A stretch of 43,863 nucleotides of DNA from JAADGZ01 sp964596835 (GCA_964596835.1 CAZQVV010000008.1:1-43863), one strand, 5' to 3'. Numbered from the stretch's first letter, positions 8,888 to 17,006 are shown. Translations and numbers: made by a program. Notes: generated by a model not told the origin, from the sequence alone.

Positions 8888-9078
8888 CATACTGGGGCGA
8901 GGTCGCCAAGCATTGTCCCGCTTACGTTATTTGAGGAAATGAGTCACACATGTAGGTTGGCGCTGAGCCATGATCTTGATGGCGAAGCCCAAGCATTCAC
9001 TCAATGCCAGGCCACGCCTGTTGGGCGACCGAAGGAAGTGCCTGTGGTGCTTCGCGTTGCTCAGCGCCAACCTACATA
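8888..9078. repeat. R5 dispersed element, copy a, with 18-bp inverted ends
   Basis: From 8888 the sequence matches 12899-13037 almost base for base. Within it, an 18-bp perfect inverted repeat (TGTAGGTTGGCGCTGAGC at 8951-8968 and its complement at 9059-9076) bounds a 126-bp core. Short open frames cross it in several registers, but none has a credible start or family. The rest of the gap, 9080-9390, shows nothing I recognise. Confidence 0.75.
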
Positions 9079-9393
9079 CCAGGTTCCCTGACAATTGCGC
9101 TGAACAGTTACGAAAAAAGAGGCATAAGGGTGGATGCCCAGTGTGCCAGTCAAGTTGATGCCAGGCTCGTAAGTGATTACACAATTGAGGGCATTCTACA
9201 ACTCTGGATTCGTAGAGGAAGAGCTTTTATACTTAACTCTTTCTGGAACTTCCTCGCCCCTACGTTGTCTCCAGGCAGGATGTTGTGAGTACACACAGAC
9301 CGCCTGCTCCACAATAACGTATAACGCGATACAAAACAGCCGACAGGGTGCGCAGGTTTGTTCGATAATATCCCACTACCTAGAGGAACCTTT

Positions 9394-9888
9394 ATGAAAA
9401 CCTGGTATCAAGTATTGACCGGTCTCCCCCTTCTGCTCGGTATGCTCGCTCTGCAACCTGCGCTGGCGGCAGACTGGTCCATCTATAAACACTACGATTT
9501 CAAAAAACTTCAACTGGTTCACTCGAAACCCTTCGCCAAGGAACACCTGGTCTTACAGGTTAGCCAGGCCAATCCGCAACGTTGGAAAATGACATTGAAT
9601 AACGTCACCAACGTCACCAAATTCTTTGGACAGGATAATATCCAGGTTGTTGTTGTTGCCTACGGTCCCGGGCTTAAGATGCTGTTTGCCAACAGTCCGT
9701 TTGCCAGACGCATAGATAGTTTGTCAGTGACGGGCGTGGAGTTTGATGCTTGTTATAACACCATGCTGGGCTTCAAGCGCAAAACCGGTCATCTGCCTAA
9801 ACTGGCGTCTTCCGCCGTGGTCGTACCGGGCGGTATCGTGCGTATCATGCAGCTTGAACAGAACGGTTATAACTTTATCAAGCCCTGA
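9394..9888 (+). CDS. Periplasmic DsrE/DsrF-like protein
   Basis: A 164-residue protein with a signal peptide (cleavage after ALAA, near residue 25). The mature part matches the DsrE-like fold pattern: HLVLQVSQANPQRWKMTLNN, VVVVAYGPGLKMLF, then GVEFDACYNTM with the single conserved Cys, and VPGGIVRIMQLEQNGYNFIKP. Cytoplasmic DsrE/TusD proteins carry sulfur on this Cys. The exported branch is widespread in sulfur-metabolising and other proteobacteria, with no settled role. The start at 9394 is chosen because AGAGGAAC precedes it and it opens directly into the signal peptide; the open frame extends further upstream without support. No sulfur genes are adjacent. Confidence 0.82.
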   Translation: MKTWYQVLTGLPLLLGMLALQPALAADWSIYKHYDFKKLQLVHSKPFAKEHLVLQVSQANPQRWKMTLNNVTNVTKFFGQDNIQVVVVAYGPGLKMLFANSPFARRIDSLSVTGVEFDACYNTMLGFKRKTGHLPKLASSAVVVPGGIVRIMQLEQNGYNFIKP

Positions 9889-9947
9889 GCAGGCATGACA
9901 CCGCATATTCGGTTCGCCCACATAGGCTGAACCGGTATATTCAAACC

Positions 9948-10110
9948 TGGGGTATCTCACGAATATTTCTTTAAAAGCCAAAAGCTTATCTGTCCGCCAA
10001 TGAACGCGAATAAACGCCAATAAAGGCGATAGCATTGATGGTTGTATTCTGTACCTCAGGTATATCAACATAAAATATCTGCGTTCATTAGCAGATATTT
10101 CTCTTATCTG
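9948..10110. repeat. R2 MITE-like element, copy b
   Basis: Matches R2 copy a, with GGGGTATCTCACGAATATTTC at the left end and the characteristic CCGCCAATGAACGCGAATAA arm. The right arm (GCGTTCATTAGCAGATATTT) is degraded. It runs straight into R1 copy a, so the two elements form a composite. Confidence 0.7.
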
Positions 10111-10254
10111 TTTAATCTCTTTGGGAGTCATCCCCCGCTGCTTGCGGCGAAAAACAGTAGGATGGGTAGAACGAAATGCGAAGTCCAGGGAAAACCCATC
10201 AGCACGTTACAACTTAATACCCCGTCGCTTGCGGTGGAGTTGTTTATTTTCAAA
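10111..10254 (+). repeat. R1 dispersed three-hairpin element, copy a
   Basis: R1 is about 140 bp and contains a first hairpin of the form CCCCGCTGCTTGCAGCG, a long middle hairpin closed by GATGGGT and ACCCATC, and a third C-rich/G-rich hairpin (CCCCGCC-GCTTGC-GGCGGGG). It ends GTTGTTTATTTTCAA. This copy is full length. The remainder of the gap to 10381 holds only the DUF202 ribosome-binding region. Confidence 0.85.
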
Positions 10255-10381
10255 CTACTGTTGCCAGCACGGATTCCGGGTTAAAAATTCGCGTAAATGC
10301 CGGGAAAATGCAATAATAGCAATCCATCTTTCAACTGACTAAACATCGGTCAGTACCCCGCTATTAATTAAAGGAGAGCTA

Positions 10382-10750
10382 ATGTCATACCTCGATGATC
10401 CACGTGTTCTGTTCGCTGCGGAGCGGACTTTGCTGGCCTGGAACCGCACCGCTATCGCACTGATTACACTGGGATTTGTGATCGAACGGTTTGGTCTATT
10501 TATAAAAATGCTGCACATCTCTGACGTTGCCGGGCAACGACAACTGTCTTTTTTACTCGGTCTTGCGCTGATCGCCTTCTCTGCTTTGATGAGCTTCCTC
10601 TCGACGCTACAGTTCAGACGTTTTGTCAAACATTTATCGGAAGACGAAATTCCAAAAGGCTACATGTTATGGTGCGGCACGGCCTCAAATATGGTGGTTT
10701 CCGCCCTGGGCGTCTTGCTTATTGTTTATCTGGTGCGTGGCTTTGGCTAA
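10382..10750 (+). CDS. DUF202-family inner-membrane protein (YidH-like)
   Basis: A 122-residue protein with three predicted membrane helices (about residues 23-43, 53-75 and 97-118). The N-terminal family signature is FAAERTLLAWNRTAIALITLGF. A strong AAAGGAGAG ribosome-binding site lies just before the ATG. Family members are small inner-membrane proteins of unknown function, often paired with similar genes; here it is alone, 180 bp upstream of the potassium transporter. No function can be proposed from sequence. Confidence 0.85.
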   Translation: MSYLDDPRVLFAAERTLLAWNRTAIALITLGFVIERFGLFIKMLHISDVAGQRQLSFLLGLALIAFSALMSFLSTLQFRRFVKHLSEDEIPKGYMLWCGTASNMVVSALGVLLIVYLVRGFG

Positions 10751-10930
10751 TGGGTAAGATTGAACCCCGATTGCGCAGTTAACCGCCTGGAAGAACGGCC
10801 CAGACATAGTGAAATCAATCAACTTTACCACTGCATTGCTGTTGGGCGTCACCCTGGATCGGGAAAGCCTGGTCGCCCAAAAAAGAATGCGGTTGAGCCG
10901 ACTTGTGGAAAACCGCCGTCCTCCTTTTCA

Positions 10931-12814
10931 ATGGTAGACACAACACCGCCACCGCTTAAGCAGCGTGCTCTTGTGCTGGGCGCGCTGGGGGTAGTGTTCG
11001 GTGATATCGGCACCAGTCCGCTGTATGCATTACGCGAGAGTTTCGGCGGCGCTGGTGCGCCGGCGCTCGACGTGCCTGATCTATTAGGTGTCTTATCCTT
11101 GATTCTGTGGTCACTGATATTGGTGATCTCGATTAAGTACCTGGTTTTCGTGTTGCGCGCGGATAACCAGGGAGAGGGCGGTATCATCGCCCTGGTCGCC
11201 CTGCTAAATCCCTGGAAAACCAAACCCGGTCAGGCGCGCTACGTGCTGATGCTCATGGGCTTGTTCGGTGCCTGTTTGCTGTACGGGGACGGGACTATCA
11301 CCCCCGCCATTTCTGTACTCAGCGCGGTTGAAGGATTACGCGTGACGGCGCCGCAACTTGACCCATTCATCGTGCCCCTTACGGTCATTATTCTGGTGCT
11401 TCTGTTTATGGTGCAGCGGCGTGGCAGCGGACAGATCGGTCGTCTGTTCGGACCGATCATGCTGATCTGGTTTCTGGTGCTCGCGGTATTGGGATTACGC
11501 GGGATTATGTCGCATCCGTCTGTACTGGCAGCGTTCAACCCCGTGTATTCGGTGCAGTTCTTTGCCCACAACGGGCTGGCCGGTTTTCTCACCCTGGGTG
11601 CTGTATTTCTGGTGGTGACCGGGGGAGAGGCGCTGTATGCTGATCTTGGACACTTTGGCATCTCGCCCATTCGTCGCGCCTGGTTCCTGATCGTATTCCC
11701 GGCGCTGTTCCTGAACTATCTTGGCCAGGGCGCCATATTAATGGAGCATCCGGAGGCCATCCAGGCACCGTTCTTTTACCTTGCACCGGATTGGGCCACC
11801 CTGCCGTTGGTGATATTGGCGACCGCCGCCGCCATCATCGCATCACAAGCGGTGATCAGCGGAACTTTTTCACTCACCCGCCAGGCGATTCATCTGGGGC
11901 AGCTGCCGCGCATGCGGGTTATTTTTACTCAGGCCGATGAAGCCGGTCAGGTATACCTGCCGCTGGTCAACTGGTTGCTGATGGCGGCCTGCGTGGCGCT
12001 GGTCGTAGGTTTCGGCAGTTCTGACGCCCTGGCCTCAGCTTACGGCGTCGCTGTATCACTGGATATGGTGGTGACCACATTGTTAGCTATTGCCGTCGCG
12101 CGGCGCTATCACTGGCGGCCACTGCTGGCACTCTGGGCCGGTGCTCTGTTCATTCCTGTCGACAGCGCCTTTCTCGGGGCCAACCTGGCCAAGGTACCGG
12201 AGGGTGGTTGGTATGCACTCTTAATTGCCGGGCTGATTTTTACGTTGATGTGGAGCTGGCGGGCCGGCCGTGCTTTATTGGCGACACGACTGTCGAGACG
12301 CGCCATTGAACAGGATGCGTTTCTAAAGAAGATCGAGACCGATCCACCGTACCGTGTACCCGGCACTGCGGTGGTGATGACCGGGCATTACGGGCACTGT
12401 GTACCGGCAGCGCTCATGCAGCATATGACATGCACACACATCCTGCATGAACGGGTTATCTTCCTCACGGTGGTCACCGCCGACCAGCCACATGTGCCCG
12501 CTAACGAACGCCTGGATTTTGAAAATCTCGGCCAGGGGGTGATGCGTGTGCGTGTGCACTATGGGTTCTCACAGCCACCGAATATTCCGGTCGCGTTGAA
12601 GCTCGGCGAACACATGGGTATTCCGATCGATACCGATGCGGCAACCTATATCCTGGGCCAGGAAACACTGATTGCGAGACGTGAGGTGCCCGGGTTGCCT
12701 TACTGGCAGGAACTGCTCTTTGTCTGGCTGGCGCGTAATGCTACCCGCGCGACGGCTTACTACCGGCTGCCTGAAGACCGTGTCCTGGAGCTCGGACTAC
12801 AGGTGAGTCTGTGA
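10931..12814 (+). CDS. kup: Low-affinity potassium transporter Kup
   Basis: A 627-residue KUP/HAK/KT potassium-proton symporter. It opens with the family hallmark GALGVVFGDIGTSPLYALRE, followed by about 12 membrane helices, including RADNQGEGGIIALVALL and the GDGTITPAISVLSAVEGL block. A cytoplasmic C-terminal domain starts near residue 480. The frame is open back to 10760 via a TTG codon, but family members start about 15 residues before the first helix, so I use the ATG at 10931. Its ribosome-binding site is weak. It imports K+ without ATP. No neighbouring gene suggests a partner. Confidence 0.93.
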   Translation: MVDTTPPPLKQRALVLGALGVVFGDIGTSPLYALRESFGGAGAPALDVPDLLGVLSLILWSLILVISIKYLVFVLRADNQGEGGIIALVALLNPWKTKPGQARYVLMLMGLFGACLLYGDGTITPAISVLSAVEGLRVTAPQLDPFIVPLTVIILVLLFMVQRRGSGQIGRLFGPIMLIWFLVLAVLGLRGIMSHPSVLAAFNPVYSVQFFAHNGLAGFLTLGAVFLVVTGGEALYADLGHFGISPIRRAWFLIVFPALFLNYLGQGAILMEHPEAIQAPFFYLAPDWATLPLVILATAAAIIASQAVISGTFSLTRQAIHLGQLPRMRVIFTQADEAGQVYLPLVNWLLMAACVALVVGFGSSDALASAYGVAVSLDMVVTTLLAIAVARRYHWRPLLALWAGALFIPVDSAFLGANLAKVPEGGWYALLIAGLIFTLMWSWRAGRALLATRLSRRAIEQDAFLKKIETDPPYRVPGTAVVMTGHYGHCVPAALMQHMTCTHILHERVIFLTVVTADQPHVPANERLDFENLGQGVMRVRVHYGFSQPPNIPVALKLGEHMGIPIDTDAATYILGQETLIARREVPGLPYWQELLFVWLARNATRATAYYRLPEDRVLELGLQVSL

Positions 12815-12898
12815 CACAGGCTGAATGACTTGCGGTACAAACCAAATGCGCCGAAAGCATATGCGGATCCCGGATTAAAAATTTGTGTAACTAGTCAG

Positions 12899-13037
12899 CA
12901 TACTGGGGCGAGGTTGCCAAGCATTGTCCCGCTTACGTTATTTGAGGAAAGGAGTCACACATGTAGGTTGGCGCTGAGCCATGATCTTGATGGCGAAGCC
13001 CAACAATCAAGTCAATGATAGGCCACGCCTGTTGGGG
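12899..13037. repeat. R5 dispersed element, copy b (truncated)
   Basis: Near-identical to 8888-9034 but lacking the right inverted arm. It is cut off at GTTGGGG and followed by a short unique stretch and then the R4 pair. Confidence 0.75.
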
Positions 13038-13070
13038 TCAGTGTCCCCCCCTATCCAGAGTGCGATTCTA

Positions 13071-13157
13071 CTGGTTCCCACGCTCCGGCGTGGGAACCCA
13101 TATCTCGATCGATGTGTTGATCCCGGTATGCATTCCCACGCCGGAGCGCGGGAACGA
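13071..13157 (-). repeat. R4 REP pair (BIME-like)
   Basis: Two palindromes, GGTTCCCACGC/GCGTGGGAACC and ATTCCCACGCC/GGAGCGCGGGAA, are separated by a conserved spacer of about 35 bp. The whole 87-bp unit recurs in the opposite orientation at 17304-17390. Confidence 0.78.
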
Positions 13158-13221
13158 GAATTTCATGTCGCATAATCAGTAACCTCCATTAGTACGCTGT
13201 TGATTTTTTGCTCTATGGATT

Positions 13222-13350
13222 AATGATATGAACCAATCGTGCTGTTGCCTGTCGTAATCAAGTAAAGCCGAACTTGCTGGGATCGTCCCTTTCTCTCTCT
13301 CAAGGGGGGTAAGGGACGCAAACCCGATAGTAGACTTCGGCTACTACGTT
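13222..13350 (+). ncRNA. Candidate structured RNA element A in the cytochrome c leader
   Basis: Closely related to 20300-20438 despite unrelated flanks. An outer stem pairs AGTA-AA-GCCGAA (13261-13272) with TTCGGCTACT (13336-13345). A short GGG/CCC helix lies inside, and an inner hairpin pairs GTCCCTT (13285-13291) with AAGGGAC (13311-13317). The loop sequences TTGCTGGGATC and GCAAACCCGATAGTA are unchanged between copies while the inner hairpin diverges. GGGATC can also pair with the following TCCC, giving an alternative fold. It ends 19 bases before the GGAGG of the dihaem cytochrome, the position of a cis-regulatory leader. I could not match it to a known riboswitch class. Confidence 0.45.
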
Positions 13351-13376
13351 ATGTATGTATCACGGAGGCCAAAACA

Positions 13377-14042
13377 ATGCCGGGTTACATGGTGAATCTA
13401 CTCAATATCATGAAGGGCCTGAACGGTTGCCTGCGTTATGGTGTCGTGATATTCATCAGTGCGGGGGTTGTCGCGTCCCCAGCAATGGGGATGGGGAACA
13501 ACGTCAAGGATCCTGCGCGACAAATTGTCAAACAGAATTGCGGCGCGTGTCATGGTCTTCATGGTAACAGCCTCATTCCGATCTACCCGAAACTGGCTGC
13601 CCAGGTTCCACAGTATCTAAAAAAACAGTTGCACGATTTTGCGAGTGGTGCACGTACCAGTCCCATCATGTTCGGCATAGCGAAAGCGCTCTCCGATACG
13701 CAAATTCGGGAACTGGCGCAATATTTCTCACAACAAACCAACAAGGGTACTGTCCGGTCGGACACACCACTGGCGGCCCAGGGTAAAAAAATCTATCACG
13801 GTGGGGTAATCGCCGCCCACGTTCCAGCCTGTGCAGCATGCCATGGCCTTGCGGCTATTGGCCTGCCGCCACGCTATCCACGTTTAGCCGGGCAAAATTC
13901 ACCCTATATCAAGAGTCAACTGCTAGCGTTTCGTGGCAAGAAACGGAATAACGATGCGCGTGCCGTGATGCGTGATATCGCAGGCAAACTGACTACGCAG
14001 AAAATCAAGGCGGTTACCGCTTATCTGAGTTCACTACGTTGA
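13377..14042 (+). CDS. Dihaem cytochrome c, c4 type
   Basis: A 221-residue exported protein. The N-terminus is a long signal sequence (to about residue 42, ASPAMGM). Two class-I cytochrome domains follow, with haem sites CGACH and CAACH. Each domain repeats the c4 pattern, such as YPKLAAQVPQYLKKQL and YPRLAGQNSPYIKSQL, with a Met ligand downstream (SPIM; AVMRDI). Cytochromes c4 carry electrons in the periplasm between bc1 and oxidases or other acceptors. A GGAGG eight bases upstream fixes the start at 13377. It is followed, after repeat R6, by petABC; a c4 gene (cycA) precedes petABC in Acidithiobacillus ferrooxidans too. Element A in its leader suggests post-transcriptional control. Confidence 0.9.
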   Translation: MPGYMVNLLNIMKGLNGCLRYGVVIFISAGVVASPAMGMGNNVKDPARQIVKQNCGACHGLHGNSLIPIYPKLAAQVPQYLKKQLHDFASGARTSPIMFGIAKALSDTQIRELAQYFSQQTNKGTVRSDTPLAAQGKKIYHGGVIAAHVPACAACHGLAAIGLPPRYPRLAGQNSPYIKSQLLAFRGKKRNNDARAVMRDIAGKLTTQKIKAVTAYLSSLR

Positions 14043-14168
14043 TATCGTTAGCACAAAATGCAATTGAAGTTGCGCGAAACAGCCTTATCAGGCGCGGTGC
14101 GCATATCGCTTGTAGACGATTTTTCAGTTGGCCTTTATCACCGGCTTAGTGATGACTCTATGCAGACT

Positions 14169-14351
14169 AAATAAGTGTTCCTAATACCAGATTACTTGTA
14201 ATACTCCACGTTCGTGGAGAGCTTGTCGAACCATGAACATGGAACGGTAAATCACTGTAATTTAGCATATTCGTCCTTCGACAAGCTCAGGACGAACGGT
14301 CGTTTCACCAGTTATACTTTTAAAGTGGACTGGTATCAGGAATGCTTATTT
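14169..14351. mobile_element. R6 183-bp MITE-like element with 22-bp terminal inverted repeats
   Basis: The left end AAATAAGTGTTCCTAATACC-AG (14169-14190) and the right end (14330-14351) are reverse complements at 19 of 22 positions. Inside are a small hairpin (CTCCACG/CGTGGAG at about 14201) and an R3 unit ending AGGACGAACGG. There is no coding capacity. It fills most of the 325-bp gap between the c4 cytochrome and petA. A diverged relative may start at 16958. Confidence 0.65.
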
Positions 14352-14367
14352 AGAAGGCCAGAAACTT

Positions 14368-15000
14368 ATGAGCGTAAAACAAGACAGGGATGAAAAAAAT
14401 TCAGAAGCCCTGGACCGCAAAGAGCTGTCAAAACGACATTTTCTGACGGCGGCGACGGCGGCTATCGGTACGGCAGGCATCGGTGTGCTGGCCGTGCCGT
14501 TTGTCAAGAGTCTGGAACCCGATGCCGCTGCCGCAGCGGCTTCGGTTGTCACTGTTGATATATCGGAGATACCTCTGGGCGGGCATCTCACGACGAGTTG
14601 GCAGCAAAAACCTCTTATTATCGTACGTCGAACACCGGAAATGCTGGCGACATTGAGCCAGGTTACTTCGCAGCTAAAAGATCCGGATAACAAGGTCCCC
14701 CAACAGCCTTCCTATGCACAAAACATGTATCGTTCACGCAAGCCTGAATGGCTGATTATGATGCAGGTCTGCACTCACCTCTGTTGCTCTCCTACCTATG
14801 AACCGAAAAAAGGAACGGTGAGTGCAACCTGGTTGGGAGGTTTTTTCTGTGCCTGCCATGGTTCCCGCTATGATCTGTCAGGCAGGGTCATGTTTGGTTC
14901 ACCCGCACCTGAAAACATGGTTGTTCCTGACTATACGTTTACCGATGGTGGAAAATCGGTTCAGATTACCGGCCTCGATAAGAAATCAAAACTATGTTGA
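14368..15000 (+). CDS. petA: Ubiquinol-cytochrome c reductase Rieske iron-sulfur subunit
   Basis: A 210-residue Rieske protein. The N-terminal Tat-like anchor reads SKRHFLTAAT, with Lys-Arg in place of the usual twin Arg, and the membrane helix spans about residues 27-48. The [2Fe-2S] boxes are CTHLCC (135-140) and CACHGS (161-166). The Cys and His ligands and the disulfide Cys pair are present, but box I has Cys where nearly all bc1 Rieske proteins have Gly (CTHLGC). The subunit takes the first electron from quinol at the Qo site and passes it to cytochrome c1. It is first in petABC. The cytochrome b start lies 34 bases after its stop. Confidence 0.95.
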   Translation: MSVKQDRDEKNSEALDRKELSKRHFLTAATAAIGTAGIGVLAVPFVKSLEPDAAAAAASVVTVDISEIPLGGHLTTSWQQKPLIIVRRTPEMLATLSQVTSQLKDPDNKVPQQPSYAQNMYRSRKPEWLIMMQVCTHLCCSPTYEPKKGTVSATWLGGFFCACHGSRYDLSGRVMFGSPAPENMVVPDYTFTDGGKSVQITGLDKKSKLC

Positions 15001-15034
15001 AAATATTCTTGCAATGGCAACACGGGAGCATACG

Positions 15035-16252
15035 ATGAGCAACAACCGTAGTTTCTGGGTGTGGATCAACGAGAGATTACCCATAAGCGGTTTTTTGAAA
15101 GCCTCAATGACCGAATACTATGCACCAAAGAATTTTAATTTCTGGTATTTTTTCGGTTCACTGGCGCTTCTGGTACTTGTGCTGCAGATCTTTTCGGGGA
15201 TCTTCCTGTTGACGCACTATTATAGTAATGCGAATCAGGCCTTTGATTCGGTACAGAGTATCATGTTTGATGTGAAATGGGGGTGGTTGGTCCGCTATAT
15301 TCACACCACTGGTGCCTCCATGTTTTTCCTGGTGATCTATTTACATATATCCCGCGCATACCTTTACGGTTCTTTCCGTAAGCCGCGCGAAGTGCTTTGG
15401 ATTCTTGGCTGGATCATCTATATCGTGCTCATGGCGGAGGCCTATTTCGGTTACGTACTGCCTTTTGGAAACATGTCTTACTGGGGGGGTGAAGTCATTA
15501 CGGCTATTATCGGCTCCATTCCCGTCGTAGGTGACTGGCTGGTTTCCATTGTCCGTGGTGGACCTGGTCTAGGGGGAGCGACACTCACGCGCTTTATGGC
15601 CTTTCATGTGGTTCTTATTCCGCTTCTGCTGATCGTGATGGTCGTTGTTCATTTAGTGGCGCTGCATACGGTGGGTTCTAACAACCCTGATGGCATAGAA
15701 ATTTCAAAAAAACTCGACGCCCATGGCCGCCCTCTGGATGGTATTCCCTTTCACCCTTATTATACCGTGAAGGATATTTATGGTGTCGGGGTGTTTTTGA
15801 CCCTGTTCGCGATAATTATTCTTTTTGCTCCGACCTTCCATGGTCTAATCCTTGAGTACGATAATTACATTCCGGCAAACCCGTTGCAGACACCCCACGA
15901 TGTCACACCGGCCTGGTACCTTTCCCCCTATTACGCCATATTGCGTTCAATACCCAGCAAGGGACTTGGTATTATTATGCTGGGGGCTTCAATAATACTT
16001 CCATTTTTCCTCCCCTGGCTTGATCGCTGCCCGGCTAAATCAATTCGGTATCGCCCGGTTTATTTTGTCATGCTGATTTTGCTGGCGATTTCATTACTGG
16101 TGCTGGGATGGATCGGGATGCAACCGGCCAGCCCGGCGCTCCTGCCGCCTGCACGCATCGCACTGGGAGTGTATATCGGCTTTTTTGTATTATTGCCTGT
16201 CATCAGCCGATTTGAACCTGTTCGGCCAGTACCTGATCGGGTGAGATCGTGA
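15035..16252 (+). CDS. petB: Ubiquinol-cytochrome c reductase cytochrome b subunit
   Basis: A 405-residue cytochrome b of the bc1 complex with eight membrane helices. Both haem-ligand pairs are visible: H..H in IHTTGASMFFLVIYLHISRAY-type helix B (written here in part) and in FHVVLIPLLLIVMVVVH. The Qo-site motif that is PEWY in most proteobacteria reads PAWY (15908-15919), followed by the normal YYAILRSIPSK. The cd-loop reads LPFGNMSYWG, where LPWGQMSFWG is common. I start at 15035 because GGGAG lies eight bases upstream and the family begins there; the open frame upstream only shadows petA. It ends in a 4-bp overlap with petC. Confidence 0.96.
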   Translation: MSNNRSFWVWINERLPISGFLKASMTEYYAPKNFNFWYFFGSLALLVLVLQIFSGIFLLTHYYSNANQAFDSVQSIMFDVKWGWLVRYIHTTGASMFFLVIYLHISRAYLYGSFRKPREVLWILGWIIYIVLMAEAYFGYVLPFGNMSYWGGEVITAIIGSIPVVGDWLVSIVRGGPGLGGATLTRFMAFHVVLIPLLLIVMVVVHLVALHTVGSNNPDGIEISKKLDAHGRPLDGIPFHPYYTVKDIYGVGVFLTLFAIIILFAPTFHGLILEYDNYIPANPLQTPHDVTPAWYLSPYYAILRSIPSKGLGIIMLGASIILPFFLPWLDRCPAKSIRYRPVYFVMLILLAISLLVLGWIGMQPASPALLPPARIALGVYIGFFVLLPVISRFEPVRPVPDRVRS

Positions 16253-16959
16253 AGACAATGTTACGTATTGGGCTATTGGCCGGCGCGGTTGTTTTTGCCG
16301 TTGTTTATGAAGGCGTGGGCTATGCTAATGAGGTGCAGGTACAAGTGCAGGCGCCAAAATATCAGTTCAACAAGAAAACCATTATTCGTGGAGGAATATT
16401 TTTTGCCCAACACTGCCTGGCATGCCACAGCATGAAGTATATACGTTACAATCGCCTGGCCGCTGATCTCGGACTGGACAAGAAATTTATCAAGCGTAAC
16501 TTTATGACGCCAGCGGGCGCTAAATATTTACGTGGCATGACAACGGTCATGCCTCCAAAGCTCGCCGCTAAATGGTTTGGCGTCACTCCACCCGATCTCA
16601 CCCTGGTCGCGCGTTACCGGGGTGTTGACTGGATATACACGTACCTGAGAAGTTTTTATTGGGATCCCGGTAAATCTACTGGATGGAATAATCGCCTCTT
16701 TCCAGGTGTTGCGATGCCCAATGTGCTGTTTTCATACAGTGGTACGATCGACAACAAGGGGCATGTGCTTAAAAAGGCCACCTACAGTCCCCAGGAATAC
16801 GATCGTATAACGACAGATCTTACGGCCTGGATGCGGTATACGAGTGATCCTTCGATTATCGTTCGTAAAAAGATTGCCCCTTATGTCATCGGTTTTCTGC
16901 TGATTTTTACGCTATTCGCCTATTTGTTGAAACGCGCGTACTGGCGTGATGTGCATTAA
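16249..16959 (+). CDS. petC: Cytochrome c1 subunit of the bc1 complex
   Basis: A 236-residue cytochrome c1. A signal peptide (to about residue 26) is followed by the haem site CLACH (56-60) with the adjoining SMKYIRYNRLA. The middle of the protein has TPPDLTLVARYRG, the axial Met appears in GVAMPNVLF, and there is a C-terminal anchor helix (about residues 209-229) ending KRAYWRDVH. The start is a GTG overlapping the petB stop; an ATG nine bases on is an alternative. It accepts electrons from the Rieske protein and would hand them to the c4-type cytochrome encoded upstream. Confidence 0.95.
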   Translation: MKTMLRIGLLAGAVVFAVVYEGVGYANEVQVQVQAPKYQFNKKTIIRGGIFFAQHCLACHSMKYIRYNRLAADLGLDKKFIKRNFMTPAGAKYLRGMTTVMPPKLAAKWFGVTPPDLTLVARYRGVDWIYTYLRSFYWDPGKSTGWNNRLFPGVAMPNVLFSYSGTIDNKGHVLKKATYSPQEYDRITTDLTAWMRYTSDPSIIVRKKIAPYVIGFLLIFTLFAYLLKRAYWRDVH

Positions 16960-17006
16960 ATAAATGTTGTCCTAGATCTCTCTTTAGGTGCCACATTCGT
17001 GGGTGC

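Noticed and set aside
10269..10300. Short similarity to 12865-12895 (a CGGAT..CGG.TTAAAAATT string)
   Set aside because: Only about 30 bp and diverged; not enough to call a repeat family.
13222..13350. Cyclic di-GMP (GEMM) riboswitch, suggested by the string GGGACGCAAA and the nearby GGDEF-EAL gene
   Set aside because: The rest of the GEMM core, including the GGGCAAACC segment and the second stem with its tetraloop receptor, is absent. In copy B the string becomes GGGAAGCAAA.
14822..15034. 71-residue N-terminal extension of cytochrome b
   Set aside because: It is an out-of-frame shadow of petA; the family start at 15035 has a good ribosome-binding site.
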